A stretch of DNA of 21,596 bases from contig PLFA01000082.1 in NCBI GenBank assembly GCA_003136615.1, positions 3,526 through 25,121 on the forward strand, written 5' to 3'. This stretch comes from Caulobacteraceae bacterium. GTDB taxonomy: Bacteria; Pseudomonadota; Alphaproteobacteria; Caulobacterales; Caulobacteraceae. Under the pieces are notes generated by a model. It had not been told where the DNA came from. It did not search any database and saw only the letters and a program-made list of their open reading frames with translations. The position numbers were made by a program, and so were the translations under genes. Every line of letters starts with the position of its first letter. Position 1 is the stretch's first letter. Positions 1-7,286 of this stretch are shown one piece after another.

Positions 1-417
1 GACCTGCATATCGACATGCACCACACCGTGGAGGACACGGGCATCGCCATCGGCCGGGCCTTCCATGACGCGCTGGACGGCTTCAAGGGTATTCGCCGGT
101 TCGGCGTCGCCTATATCCCCATGGACGAGACCCTGACGCGCTGCGCCGTCGATCTCTCAAATCGCCCCTATCTGATCTGGCGGGTCGACTTCACGCGCCC
201 CAAGGTTGGGGAGATGGACACCGAGCTGTTCAAGGAGTTCCACCAGGCCTTCGCCATGAACAGCGGCGCCTGCGTGCACATCGAGACCCTGTATGGCGAC
301 AACACGCACCATATCGCCGAGAGCGGTTTCAAGGCCCTGGCCCGCGCCCTGCGCACGGCCGTGGAATTGGACCCGAAGACCGGCGGCGCGGCGCCCTCCA
401 CCAAGGGCGTGCTCTAG
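1..417 (+). CDS. hisB: Imidazoleglycerol-phosphate dehydratase HisB, C-terminal part (cut by left edge)
   Basis: Dehydrates imidazole glycerol phosphate to imidazole acetol phosphate in histidine biosynthesis; cytosolic. The reading frame is open from base 1 and gives 138 residues of a protein usually near 195, so roughly the first 55-60 residues lie outside the window. Metal-binding signatures are visible: an HHTVED box near the left edge (DLHIDMHHTVEDTGIAIG) and a second HH near the C-terminus (NTHHIAESGFKALARALR). The internal ATG at 16 is inside the conserved box and is not the true start. It is followed after 16 bases by hisH, so it belongs to the his operon. Identification is firm; only the start is unseen. 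Confidence 0.96.
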   Translation, partial: DLHIDMHHTVEDTGIAIGRAFHDALDGFKGIRRFGVAYIPMDETLTRCAVDLSNRPYLIWRVDFTRPKVGEMDTELFKEFHQAFAMNSGACVHIETLYGDNTHHIAESGFKALARALRTAVELDPKTGGAAPSTKGVL

Positions 418-433
418 GGACCTGTGTGACGTC

Positions 434-1075
434 ATGAGGCGCGTGGCGCTCGTCGACTATGGATCGGGCAACTTACCGTCCGCTGAAAAGGCCTTGAAGA
501 AGGCGGCCGCCGCTTTGGGCGGCGCCGAGGTGACGGCGACCGCCGATCCGGACGAGATCGCGCGCGCCGACGCGGTCGTGCTGCCGGGCGTCGGCGCCTT
601 CGCCGCCTCCATGGCCGCGCTGGGGTCGCGCCCCGGTCTTGTGGAGGCCATGAACCAGGCCGTTCACGGACGTGGGGTCCCCTTTTTGGGAATTTGCGTG
701 GGGATGCAACTCCTCGCCGAGCAGGGACATGAATTCGGCCTGTCCCGGGGTCTGGGCTGGATAGGGGGCGAAGTGCGCCAGCTTTCGCCCACGGACCGGA
801 CGCGGAAGATCCCCCACATGGGCTGGAATAGCCTCGATGGCTCCCTTACGGGGCCCCTCATGGCGGGGTTCGAGCCGGGCGTTCACATGTACTTCACCCA
901 CTCCCTGGCCCTCTATCCAACGGACCGCGCGTGCGTCGCCGCGACCACCGACCATGGCGGGGCGTTCGTGTCCGCGGTCACGCAAGGCAATGTCGCCGGG
1001 GTGCAGTTTCACCCCGAAAAGTCGCAGGATGCGGGCGGGCGACTCCTCAGTAATTTTCTGGAGTGGCGGCCGTGA
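434..1075 (+). CDS. hisH: Imidazole glycerol phosphate synthase, glutamine amidotransferase subunit HisH
   Basis: Glutaminase half of the HisH-HisF synthase: it releases ammonia from glutamine and channels it into HisF. 213 residues, normal for the family. Class I amidotransferase features are present: the oxyanion-strand region PGVGAF (about 51-56), nucleophile Cys88 in GICVGMQ, and the His193/Glu195 pair in QFHPEKSQ. The N-terminus VALVDYGSGNL matches the family start, which supports ATG 434 over longer upstream readings in the same frame. Ribosome binding is weak (AGGGA about 13 bases upstream), so translation may be partly coupled to hisB. The stop codon overlaps the hisA GTG by 4 bases. 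Confidence 0.96.
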   Translation: MRRVALVDYGSGNLPSAEKALKKAAAALGGAEVTATADPDEIARADAVVLPGVGAFAASMAALGSRPGLVEAMNQAVHGRGVPFLGICVGMQLLAEQGHEFGLSRGLGWIGGEVRQLSPTDRTRKIPHMGWNSLDGSLTGPLMAGFEPGVHMYFTHSLALYPTDRACVAATTDHGGAFVSAVTQGNVAGVQFHPEKSQDAGGRLLSNFLEWRP

Positions 1076-1794
1076 TCCTCTATCCCGCGATCGATCTGAA
1101 GGACGGCCAATGCGTCCGGGTCCTGAGAGGCGATCTGTCGACCGCCACGATTTTCAATTCGAGCCCCGCGGACCAGGCCGAGGTCTGGATGAAGGCGGGC
1201 TTTCGCTGGCTTCATGTGGTGGATCTGAACGGGTCGGTGGCCGGCCACGTGGTGAATGGCGACGCCGTGGAAGCCATCCTGAAGGCGGTGAGCATACCGG
1301 TGCAGCTTGGCGGCGGCATTCGCAGCCTGGCGAACATTGAGCAGTGGATCAAGCATGGGGTCAGTCGCGTCATTCTGGGAACGGCGGCCGTCCGCGATCC
1401 CGCCCTTGTCAAAACAGCCGCGCGGCTCTGGCCGGAGCAGATCGCGGTCAGCGTGGATGTGCGCGGCGGCCGAGTGGCGGTGGAAGGCTGGACCGAGGAC
1501 TCCGGCCTTGACGCCGTGACCGTGGCGAAGCGCTTCGAGGATGTGGGCGTCTGCTCGCTGATTGTCACCGATATTGACCGGGATGGCGCCCTCCTTGGTT
1601 TTAACGTGGAGGTCTTCGGCGCCCTGGCGGACGCGGTGCGCATTCCCGTGATCGCCGCTGGCGGCCTCGCCTCGGTGCGCGACATCGAGCGTCTGGCCGC
1701 CTGGGAGGGAGCGCCCATATCCGGCGCGGTGTTGGGTAAGGCGCTCTATGCCGGCACGATCACGCCCGCCGAAGCCCTGGCCGCGGCGGCCTGA
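1072..1794 (+). CDS. hisA: ProFAR isomerase HisA (phosphoribosylformimino-AICAR-P isomerase)
   Basis: Catalyses the Amadori-type isomerisation of ProFAR to PRFAR, the step before HisH-HisF. 240-residue TIM barrel. Asp8 (ILYPAIDLKDG) and Asp129 (VSVDVRGG) sit where the catalytic acid/base pair is expected. Phosphate-binding glycines appear in QLGGGIR (about 79-84) and IAAGGLAS. The GTG at 1072 is preferred over the in-frame GTG at 1063: it gives the family's usual MILYPAID start, has GGAG at 1060-1063 with 8-base spacing, and forms a 4-base GTGA overlap with the hisH stop. The TGA stop shares one base with the hisF ATG. Confidence 0.95.
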   Translation: MILYPAIDLKDGQCVRVLRGDLSTATIFNSSPADQAEVWMKAGFRWLHVVDLNGSVAGHVVNGDAVEAILKAVSIPVQLGGGIRSLANIEQWIKHGVSRVILGTAAVRDPALVKTAARLWPEQIAVSVDVRGGRVAVEGWTEDSGLDAVTVAKRFEDVGVCSLIVTDIDRDGALLGFNVEVFGALADAVRIPVIAAGGLASVRDIERLAAWEGAPISGAVLGKALYAGTITPAEALAAAA

Positions 1795-2570
1795 TGCTAA
1801 AGGCGCGCGTCATTCCCTGCCTTGACGTTAAGGACGGCCGCGTCGTGAAAGGCGTCCAGTTCGTCAGCCTACGGGACGCGGGCGATCCCGTCGTTCAAGC
1901 CCGCGCTTATGACGCCGCCGGCGCCGATGAATTGATGTTCCTCGATATTACCGCCAGCCACGAGGGGCGCGGCGCGATCCTGGACGTGATCGCTGAGACC
2001 GCGGAGGTGTGCTTCATGCCCCTCTCCGTCGGCGGCGGCGTCAGCGATGTCCCCAGCGCGCGGCGTCTTTTGCGGGCCGGCGCGGACAAGGTGGCCATGA
2101 ACACCGCCGCCGTGGAATCGCCGGATCGGTTGAGCGCCTGCGCGGACGCCTTCGGCTCCCAGGCCGTGGTCGCGGCCATCGATGCGCGGCGAAGCCCCGC
2201 CGGCGGCTGGGAGGTCTTCACCCACGGCGGGCGCCGCGCGACGGGCCTGGACGCCGTCGCCTTCGCCCGGCTCGCCGCTGAAAAGGGGGCGGGAGAGATC
2301 CTGCTGACATCCATGGACGCCGACGGCGCGAAGACGGGCTATGATCTTGAGTTGCTCTCCGCCGTGACGCAGGCCGTCAGTGTCCCGGTCATCGCCAGTG
2401 GCGGCGCGGGCTGCGCCATGGATATGGTGCATGCCATTCAAATCGGCGGTGCGGACGCCGTCCTTGCGGCCTCGATCTTTCACTTCGGAGAGGTCACGAT
2501 ACAGGGCGTTAAGGACGTAATGCGAGAGGCGGGGATCCCGGTCCGCCCCGTCTATGAGGAGGCGCCATGA
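1794..2570 (+). CDS. hisF: Imidazole glycerol phosphate synthase, cyclase subunit HisF
   Basis: Cyclase half of the HisH-HisF enzyme: condenses PRFAR with ammonia from HisH to give imidazole glycerol phosphate and AICAR. 258-residue TIM barrel homologous to HisA. Catalytic Asp11 (IPCLDVKDGRVVKG) and Asp130 (VVAAIDARR) are at the canonical positions. The phosphate-binding elements SVGGGVSD (about 78-85) and IASGGAG are present. The loop usually written D-R-D-G-T reads DADGA here, a conservative-looking variation. The start ATG overlaps the hisA stop by one base; the stop overlaps the hisE ATG by four bases. Confidence 0.96.
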   Translation: MLKARVIPCLDVKDGRVVKGVQFVSLRDAGDPVVQARAYDAAGADELMFLDITASHEGRGAILDVIAETAEVCFMPLSVGGGVSDVPSARRLLRAGADKVAMNTAAVESPDRLSACADAFGSQAVVAAIDARRSPAGGWEVFTHGGRRATGLDAVAFARLAAEKGAGEILLTSMDADGAKTGYDLELLSAVTQAVSVPVIASGGAGCAMDMVHAIQIGGADAVLAASIFHFGEVTIQGVKDVMREAGIPVRPVYEEAP

Positions 2571-2890
2571 GTCGCTTCGCCGAGGTTGTTGATCGCCTTT
2601 CGGAGGTTATAGCGTCGCGCGCGGGCGGCGACGTCGCCGCGTCCTGGTCGGCGCGTCTTATTGCCGAGCCCGGCCTCGCCGCGAGGAAACTGGGTGAAGA
2701 AGCCCTGGAGCTGGCGCTGGCCGCCGTGCAATCCGACCGCCCCGCGATCGTCGGCGAGAGCGCCGACGTGATCTACCATTTCCTGGCCTTGCTCGCGGCG
2801 ACCGGCATATCCCTCGATGAGGTGGCGGAGGAACTCACGCGCCGGGAGACACGCTCAGGCGTGGCGGAGAAGGCGTCCCGTCAGGGTTGA
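2567..2890 (+). CDS. hisE: Phosphoribosyl-ATP pyrophosphatase HisE
   Basis: Hydrolyses PR-ATP to PR-AMP and pyrophosphate, the second step of histidine synthesis, as a stand-alone enzyme not fused to HisI. 107 residues, all-alpha MazG-like fold. Signature KLGEEALELALAA (about 41-53) and ESADVIYHFLALL (about 63-75) carry the metal-binding acidic residues. The C-terminal EKASRQG is typical. Strong ribosome-binding site GAGGAGG at 2556-2562, 4 bases before the ATG, plus an ATGA overlap with hisF. Last gene of the operon: its 3' end overlaps the convergent smr gene by 10 bases, and no hairpin terminator is visible. Confidence 0.94.
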   Translation: MSRFAEVVDRLSEVIASRAGGDVAASWSARLIAEPGLAARKLGEEALELALAAVQSDRPAIVGESADVIYHFLALLAATGISLDEVAEELTRRETRSGVAEKASRQG

Positions 2891-3417
2891 CCTCGGCGGG
2901 ATTGTCGGCGCAGCACCACATAGAGCGCGCCGCCGCCGCCCCGCTTGGGATGGGCTTCGGAAATTCCGGCCACGATGTCTCTCAAGGGTGACTGCGCCAG
3001 CCAGTCCGGAACCTCGCGGCGCAGGACGCCGTCCCCGCGAGGTCCCTTGCCGGTAATCACCAGGATCGCCCGCGCGCCCGCCGCCCACCGGCTTTGGACA
3101 AACCCGATGAGCCGCACGTGAGCGGCCTCCCGGCTCAGGCCATGCAGGTCAAGACTGGCGGCCATCGGCTCGCGACCGAGGTCCAGGCGTCGCCGGCGAT
3201 TGGGTTCGATAGGTTGGAGGGGGCCGGGCGTGATCGCCTTTGTCGGCGTCTGCACCTTTGGGGTCGCAATCCCCACGCGGCGCGACGGCGTTATTGAAAC
3301 CAGCTTCGCCTTGGGTTGCGGGACGAGGGCAGGAGCGGTGCGGCCGGGAAACGGTCGAACCGTGGCCGCAACCACAGCCCAGAGCCGCGCATCATCACCG
3401 CCCCCGGACCCCTTCAC
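2881..3417 (-). CDS. Smr/MutS2-type domain protein (DUF/Smr family)
   Basis: 178 residues with a Smr domain in the C-terminal half: LDLHGLS at 89-95, TGKG at 122-125 and HPKRGGGGALYVVLR at 156-170, the three conserved blocks of the family. Smr domains bind or cleave DNA or RNA, such as branched DNA in MutS2-type proteins and mRNA on stalled ribosomes in others. Which role applies here cannot be read from sequence. The first ~80 residues are low complexity, rich in Pro, Arg and Ala, and probably disordered. The start is a GTG at 3417 whose GTGA overlaps the mltA stop by four bases, so it is the last gene of the timA-mltA-smr operon. It is not MutS2 itself: there is no ATPase domain. Confidence 0.85.
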   Translation of the reverse strand: MKGSGGGDDARLWAVVAATVRPFPGRTAPALVPQPKAKLVSITPSRRVGIATPKVQTPTKAITPGPLQPIEPNRRRRLDLGREPMAASLDLHGLSREAAHVRLIGFVQSRWAAGARAILVITGKGPRGDGVLRREVPDWLAQSPLRDIVAGISEAHPKRGGGGALYVVLRRQSRRGQP

Positions 3418-4538
3418 GGGGGCGCCGAGTCCAGAGGAACAAGGCGGTAGAGGCGAAGGATATGCCGCACGCGCCCAGCCTCTGTGCCCGCATCCGGTCC
3501 TTCCCCGACATAAAGGTCGGCGCGACTCTCGCCCTTGATGGCGATCCCCGTGTCGAGCGCCATGGCGAGTCGCTGATATCGCGGGAAGGCGCCCTCCAGG
3601 GTTGGGGCCTCCGCGTCGATCCAGAGAAGTTCGCCCATGCCGTGAAAGGCCGGATCCACAGCCGCCGCGCGCCCAGGCGTGAGGCGCACCCCGGCAGCGC
3701 CCACGGGGGTCTGGCCGTCATCGGGCTCCAGACGGAAGAAGACATAGCGGCGGTCAAGATCCATGATCCTCGCGGCCTCCGCGCCGCGATGGCGCGCGAG
3801 CCAATCATGAATCGCCGCGGCTGACGCTTGCCCGCCCTCCAGAAGTCCGCGGCGAAGCATGGGGCCAGCGATGGCCACGAATGGCGCGCCATTGGCCCCA
3901 TCATAGACCGCGCGCCAGCGCGTCCCGTCGTCGAAAACCAGTACGCCCGACCCTTGGATCTGGAGGAAAAACAGATCCTCCGGCCTCAGCCAGGCCAAGG
4001 CGTTCGGGGCCGGCGTTCCGTCAATGACGGCGCGATCCTCCCGGGCAGTTGCGGCTAAGGCGGGCCTCGGTCTGACTGCGGCGGTGAAATCGCCACCTCG
4101 CTGCAGGCGCGCCTGGTAGATGGGTGTGAAATAGCCAGTTAGGAGACCCGGCTCGGACGCTGGGAGCGGCCGAAAATAGGTCTCGAAAAATCGCCGAGCT
4201 TGCGCGTCATCAGGGTCCGCGAGGGTCTGGGCGCGCCCACAGACACGGATGAGCGCAGGCTCGCGTTGAACCGAACAGGCGGCGACGAAGGCGCCAAACG
4301 CGGCGACGTGATCATCGGCGGCCCAACCAGGCAATGCGGCAAAGGCTTGAGGCGTTGCCAGGGGCTGTTCCGGCGTACGCGGCGGGGCTGGCGCTAAGCC
4401 GAGCCTCGGCGCTGAGGCTTCGGGAGTCGCCGCAGGCGGCACGCGCGGATGGGTCGGCGAGGGGGGAGCAAGAGAGCGGGTCGCACAGGCCGCCAGGGTC
4501 AACGCCGCCGTGGCGCACACCCAAACACAGGGCCGCAT
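3414..4538 (-). CDS. mltA: Membrane-bound lytic murein transglycosylase A (MltA), lipoprotein
   Basis: Cleaves the glycan strand of peptidoglycan between MurNAc and GlcNAc to leave 1,6-anhydro ends. 374 residues. Signal peptide with lipobox L15-A-A-C18, so it is probably lipidated on Cys18 and placed in the outer membrane. A Pro/Ala-rich linker runs to about residue 60. The MltA domain follows: GLLTGYFTPIYQA (131-143), FFLQIQGSGVL (190-200), WRAVYDGANGAPF (208-220). The 3D-like end holds DTGIAIKG (329-336) and DLYVGEGPDAGTEAGR (341-356), where Asp341 is the likely catalytic acid. The ATG shares one base with the upstream timA-like stop. Together with timA and smr this looks like a cell-envelope operon. 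Confidence 0.93.
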   Translation of the reverse strand: MRPCVWVCATAALTLAACATRSLAPPSPTHPRVPPAATPEASAPRLGLAPAPPRTPEQPLATPQAFAALPGWAADDHVAAFGAFVAACSVQREPALIRVCGRAQTLADPDDAQARRFFETYFRPLPASEPGLLTGYFTPIYQARLQRGGDFTAAVRPRPALAATAREDRAVIDGTPAPNALAWLRPEDLFFLQIQGSGVLVFDDGTRWRAVYDGANGAPFVAIAGPMLRRGLLEGGQASAAAIHDWLARHRGAEAARIMDLDRRYVFFRLEPDDGQTPVGAAGVRLTPGRAAAVDPAFHGMGELLWIDAEAPTLEGAFPRYQRLAMALDTGIAIKGESRADLYVGEGPDAGTEAGRVRHILRLYRLVPLDSAPP

Positions 4539-5149
4539 CAGGCCTCCGCGGCGTCCACGTGAATCAGAGTCCAGTTCGGGTCGCGGCTCTTCAGATTACG
4601 TTCAAACGTCCAGACCTCGGCGGTCCGGCGATCATCCACGGATTCGCCTTCGGGACCCTTGGCGCGATTGCGGAATTCCGCCAGGAACCGCACGGAGGCT
4701 CGCACCATGTCGTCCTTGATCACCACGCCCTCGAAGTCAGCGCGCGGGGTTTGCAGGAACTCGACGGTTTCGCTACGACCCGCCTTTTCGCGGTCTTCGA
4801 TCGCCGCGGAGAAGCTGTCGAGGACCGGCGGCGAAAGAAGCGGGCGCAGGGCCGCAACGTCCCCGGTGGCGAAGGCTTTGACGATCATCTGATAGGCGGC
4901 GCGAGCGCCTTGCGTGAAATGGTCCACATCAAAAGTCGGATCGCGCGCCTGCAACGACGCCAAGCCGCTGCCAAGCGCGGGCGGCCCGGGTCGAGACGGG
5001 GAAGGTCGCGGCGCGTCCAGGGGCGTGAGAGGCGTCGCCCGGGGTGTCTCGTCCGACCCACGGCCCACGCGGCGACCCAGCACCGCATAGAGCTGAAAGA
5101 GGACCACGGCCGCCAGAGCCGCGAGAATGATCAGTTCGAGAGCTCGCAA
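4538..5149 (-). CDS. Tim44/TimA-like domain inner-membrane protein
   Basis: 203 residues. An N-terminal hydrophobic segment at about 4-24 (ELIILAALAAVVLFQLYAVL) would anchor it in the inner membrane. A Pro-rich linker (about 35-60) leads to a Tim44-like domain: DPTFDVDHFTQGARAAYQMI (about 70-89), FATGDVAALRPLLSPPVLDSF and a C-terminal EVWTFERNLKSRDPNWTLI. In alphaproteobacteria this family (TimA, the proposed ancestor of mitochondrial Tim44) is linked to membrane protein handling; its exact role here is unknown. The only reasonable in-frame start is a TTG at 5149; the ATG at 5169 is out of frame. The TTG lies about 30 bases downstream of a good promoter (5182-5210). First gene of the timA-mltA-smr operon. 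Confidence 0.82.
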   Translation of the reverse strand: MRALELIILAALAAVVLFQLYAVLGRRVGRGSDETPRATPLTPLDAPRPSPSRPGPPALGSGLASLQARDPTFDVDHFTQGARAAYQMIVKAFATGDVAALRPLLSPPVLDSFSAAIEDREKAGRSETVEFLQTPRADFEGVVIKDDMVRASVRFLAEFRNRAKGPEGESVDDRRTAEVWTFERNLKSRDPNWTLIHVDAAEA

Positions 5150-5181
5150 GGAAACACCGCGCCTTTCATGCCGCCAAGCGC

Positions 5182-5210
5182 TATATAGGGGAGCCAGCGA
5201 CCTTCGTCAG
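5182..5210 (-). promoter_or_regulatory. Sigma-70-like promoter for the timA-mltA-smr operon
   Basis: Read on the minus strand: CTGACG at 5210-5205 as the -35, exactly 17 bases of spacer, then TATATA at 5187-5182 as the -10. This is the best bipartite match in the divergent gap between the timA-like gene and secB. It would place the transcript start about 25 bases before the TTG codon. Predicted by eye only. Confidence 0.5.
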
Positions 5211-5247
5211 TATGCAAGCGGCGGCGGCGGTCTCTTTGCCACGAAGT

Positions 5248-5266
5248 TGCGGCCGGAAAGGCCGCA
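5248..5266. repeat. Perfect inverted repeat (7-bp stem, GGAAA loop) in the timA/secB divergent gap
   Basis: TGCGGCC-GGAAA-GGCCGCA can form a 7-bp GC-rich hairpin in RNA or DNA. It lies upstream of the timA promoter and about 180 bases before secB. There is no T-tract on either side, so it does not look like an intrinsic terminator. It could be part of a long secB leader or a protein-binding palindrome. The rest of the 297-base gap holds no convincing gene; a TTGACG at 5381-5386 could be a -35 for secB, but no good -10 follows at 16-18 bases. Confidence 0.4.
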
Positions 5267-5446
5267 TGATAGCCAAGCGCCCGTATGAAAGGCGCATGTT
5301 CGGCCGGTTGAGCTTGATGGCGTTTCGTTGAAACACCTGGATCACGAGCTCTCTCTCGCAAGGGCGCCGATTTTAGAATTTTGACGATCCCATCAAGGCT
5401 CGGCTGGTCTTAGGCTGGCGCCCACAACCTAGCCATTGGACTCCTT

Positions 5447-5947
5447 ATGACGGACACCTCAAGCCCGGCGCCCCCATTCGGCGCCCCTCCATCGGACGCT
5501 CCCGCCGCGCCAGGCATCCGCATCCTCGCGCAATATATTCGCGACCTCTCCTTCGAGAATCCGCGCGCGCCCGAGTCGCTCCGGGCCACAACCTCCCAGC
5601 CTCAGATTGAGCTTGGCGTGGAATTGAACGCCGGGGCGCGGGACGGAGGCCTCTTTGAGGTGGAGCTAAAGCTTTCCGCCTCCGCCAAGCGTGAAGCTGA
5701 ACCCGTCTTCCAGATCGAACTGGTTTATGCGGGTCTCTTTCAGATCGTCGGCGTGGAGGGGGACGAGCTCGAACAGGTTCTGCTCATTGAAGCCCCCCGC
5801 TATCTGTTCCCCTTCGCTCGGCGCTTAATCGCCGATCTTTCAGCCGACGGCGGGTTTCCCCCCCTAATGCTTGAGCCGATCGATTTCGCGGCCATCTACA
5901 TGGCGCGGAGGGCCCAATCAGAAGGGGCTATAGTGGGGAACGCCTGA
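5447..5947 (+). CDS. secB: Protein-export chaperone SecB
   Basis: Cytosolic tetrameric chaperone that keeps preproteins unfolded and passes them to SecA. 166 residues, normal for alphaproteobacteria. A disordered Pro/Ala N-terminal stretch (about 1-22) precedes IRILAQYIRDLSFENPRAPE, the classic SecB start. Then come FEVELKLSASAKR, FQIELVYAGLFQIVGVE and APRYLFPFARRLIADLSADGGFPPLMLEPIDFAAIY (the family RxxI/GFPPxxLxPxxF region). The ATG at 5447 has only a short GGA upstream. The gene stands alone on the plus strand, and its stop is 7 bases from the convergent dnaQ stop. Confidence 0.95.
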   Translation: MTDTSSPAPPFGAPPSDAPAAPGIRILAQYIRDLSFENPRAPESLRATTSQPQIELGVELNAGARDGGLFEVELKLSASAKREAEPVFQIELVYAGLFQIVGVEGDELEQVLLIEAPRYLFPFARRLIADLSADGGFPPLMLEPIDFAAIYMARRAQSEGAIVGNA

Positions 5948-5954
5948 CGAGGCT

Positions 5955-6674
5955 TCACGCCTCAGCGGTTACGGCCGAAGGGCTTGGAACCCATAGCGAC
6001 AGGGATTTAAGTTCAGAGGCGATAAAGGCCTCATGCCTCTGGGCCTCGGTGTGGGTGAGGCGGGGCGGCAGAATCCTGGGGCGGGGCCCATAGACCTCGG
6101 CCCTTGCCATCGTGGCGCGAGTCAGGGTGACTTGCGTTAGGTCAAGGCTTGCCTCGCGGCCCCCTCTCAGCTCCAGATAGACCTGGGCCAATAGCTGGGT
6201 GTCGATGAGCGCCCCGTGTTTTTCGCGCTCGGCGAGAGAGATCTTGTAGCGTTTGCAGAGGGCGTCCAGCGAGTTGAACATGCCTGGAAAACGCTTCTGC
6301 GCCATGGCCAGGGTATCCACCCATCGATGCTCGGGAATGATCGGGCGCCCCGCGCGCTCCAGCTCATGGTTGATGAAACCGCGATCAAAACCGGCGTTGT
6401 GGGCGACAAGATCGGCCTCGCCCAGAAAGGCCAGAAACGCCTCGGCGACACTGGGGTGGGAGAATGTCGGCTTGTCGGCAAGGAAAGCGCGGGAAAGCCC
6501 GTGGATTCGCTCAGCATCCGGGTCGATATCGCGCTCAGGATTAATGTAGCAGTGAAATTCCTGGCCCGTGGGAATGAAATCCTGAAGCTCGACACAGGCG
6601 ATCTCGATCACACGGTGGCCACTGCGGGGGTTCAGTCCCGTTGTTTCCGTGTCGAGGACAATTTCACGCGCCAT
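5955..6674 (-). CDS. dnaQ: DNA polymerase III epsilon subunit DnaQ (3'-5' proofreading exonuclease)
   Basis: Proofreading exonuclease of the replicative polymerase core. 239 residues, DEDD fold. Exo I is VLDTETTGL with Asp8 and Glu10; Exo II is AHNAGFDRGFINHEL; Exo III is EKHGALIDTQLLAQVY with the HxxxxxD of the DEDDh class. A C-terminal tail of about 60 residues, with its end near SLWVPS, probably contacts the polymerase alpha subunit. Starts at ATG 6674, six bases after the coaE stop. Last gene of the ppsR-maf-aroE-coaE-dnaQ operon, a set found beside the origin in Caulobacter. Confidence 0.95.
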   Translation of the reverse strand: MAREIVLDTETTGLNPRSGHRVIEIACVELQDFIPTGQEFHCYINPERDIDPDAERIHGLSRAFLADKPTFSHPSVAEAFLAFLGEADLVAHNAGFDRGFINHELERAGRPIIPEHRWVDTLAMAQKRFPGMFNSLDALCKRYKISLAEREKHGALIDTQLLAQVYLELRGGREASLDLTQVTLTRATMARAEVYGPRPRILPPRLTHTEAQRHEAFIASELKSLSLWVPSPSAVTAEA

Positions 6675-6680
6675 GGCTCT

Positions 6681-7286
6681 TCAATTCCCCTGCTTCGCTC
6701 GCGCTCGCAAGGCTGTGATGATAGCGCGCACTTGAGCGCGGGCGTCATCCAGGCCCCTGGACGTATCAATGACAAAATCCGCCCTTTGGCGCTTGTCGGC
6801 ATCGGGCATCTGGGCCTGCAGGATGGCGACGAACTTGGCTTCGGTCATGCCGTGGCGCGCCAAGACTCGTTCGCGCTGGACGTCAGCCGGCGCGCTCACC
6901 ACCACCGTGACATCCACATGCCTCTCTCCGCCCGTCTCGAAGAGAAGTGGGATATCAAGGACGACCAAGGGCGCCTTGGCCGCGGCGGCGTCCGCAAGGA
7001 ACGCAGCGCGCGCGGCGCTCATAAGGGGCCAGACGATGGCATTGAGTTGGTTGAGGGCCTCCGGATCTCCCAGGACGCGCGCGCCAAGACGATCACGATC
7101 GACGGCGCCGGCTTCGACAACGCCCGGAAAGGCAGCCGCCACGGGCGCGACGGCCGCTCCGCCCGAGGCGTAGAGCCGACGGACCTCAGCGTCGGCGTCG
7201 TACACCGGGACCCCGGCCTCGGCGAAAAAGCCTGCCGTGGTGGATTTGCCCATCCCAATTGATCCGGTGAGGCCAAGGACGATCAT
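6681..7286 (-). CDS. coaE: Dephospho-CoA kinase CoaE
   Basis: Phosphorylates the 3'-hydroxyl of dephospho-CoA with ATP, the last step of coenzyme A synthesis. 201 residues, P-loop kinase. Walker A GLTGSIGMGKST at 5-16, substrate motif VPVYDADAEVRRLYA just after, and the lid/core elements VVLDIPLLFETGGE and VVVSAPADVQRERVLAR. Typical length and no missing motif. The ATG overlaps the aroE stop by four bases (ATGA), so translation is probably coupled. Confidence 0.95.
   Translation of the reverse strand: MIVLGLTGSIGMGKSTTAGFFAEAGVPVYDADAEVRRLYASGGAAVAPVAAAFPGVVEAGAVDRDRLGARVLGDPEALNQLNAIVWPLMSAARAAFLADAAAAKAPLVVLDIPLLFETGGERHVDVTVVVSAPADVQRERVLARHGMTEAKFVAILQAQMPDADKRQRADFVIDTSRGLDDARAQVRAIITALRARAKQGN

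Noticed and set aside
4334..5188. 284-codon plus-strand frame opposite mltA and the Tim44-like gene
   Set aside because: Antisense shadow of two well-supported genes; composition is Arg/Gly-rich, as expected of a GC-rich shadow frame.
5322..5335. parS-like inverted repeat GTTTC-GTT-GAAAC-A upstream of secB
   Set aside because: The arms match parS but the centre has three bases where parS has four (ACGT), so the half-sites are out of register. ParB contacts are position-sensitive; treated as a chance or non-functional resemblance.
5131..5361. 76-codon minus-strand frame overlapping the Tim44-like gene start and the gap to secB
   Set aside because: No family resemblance, it spans the predicted promoter, and its end overlaps the Tim44-like coding sequence in another frame.
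6216..7262. Long 348-codon plus-strand frame opposite dnaQ and coaE
   Set aside because: It lies antisense to two genes with complete catalytic motifs, has no recognisable domain, and long antisense frames are common at this GC content.
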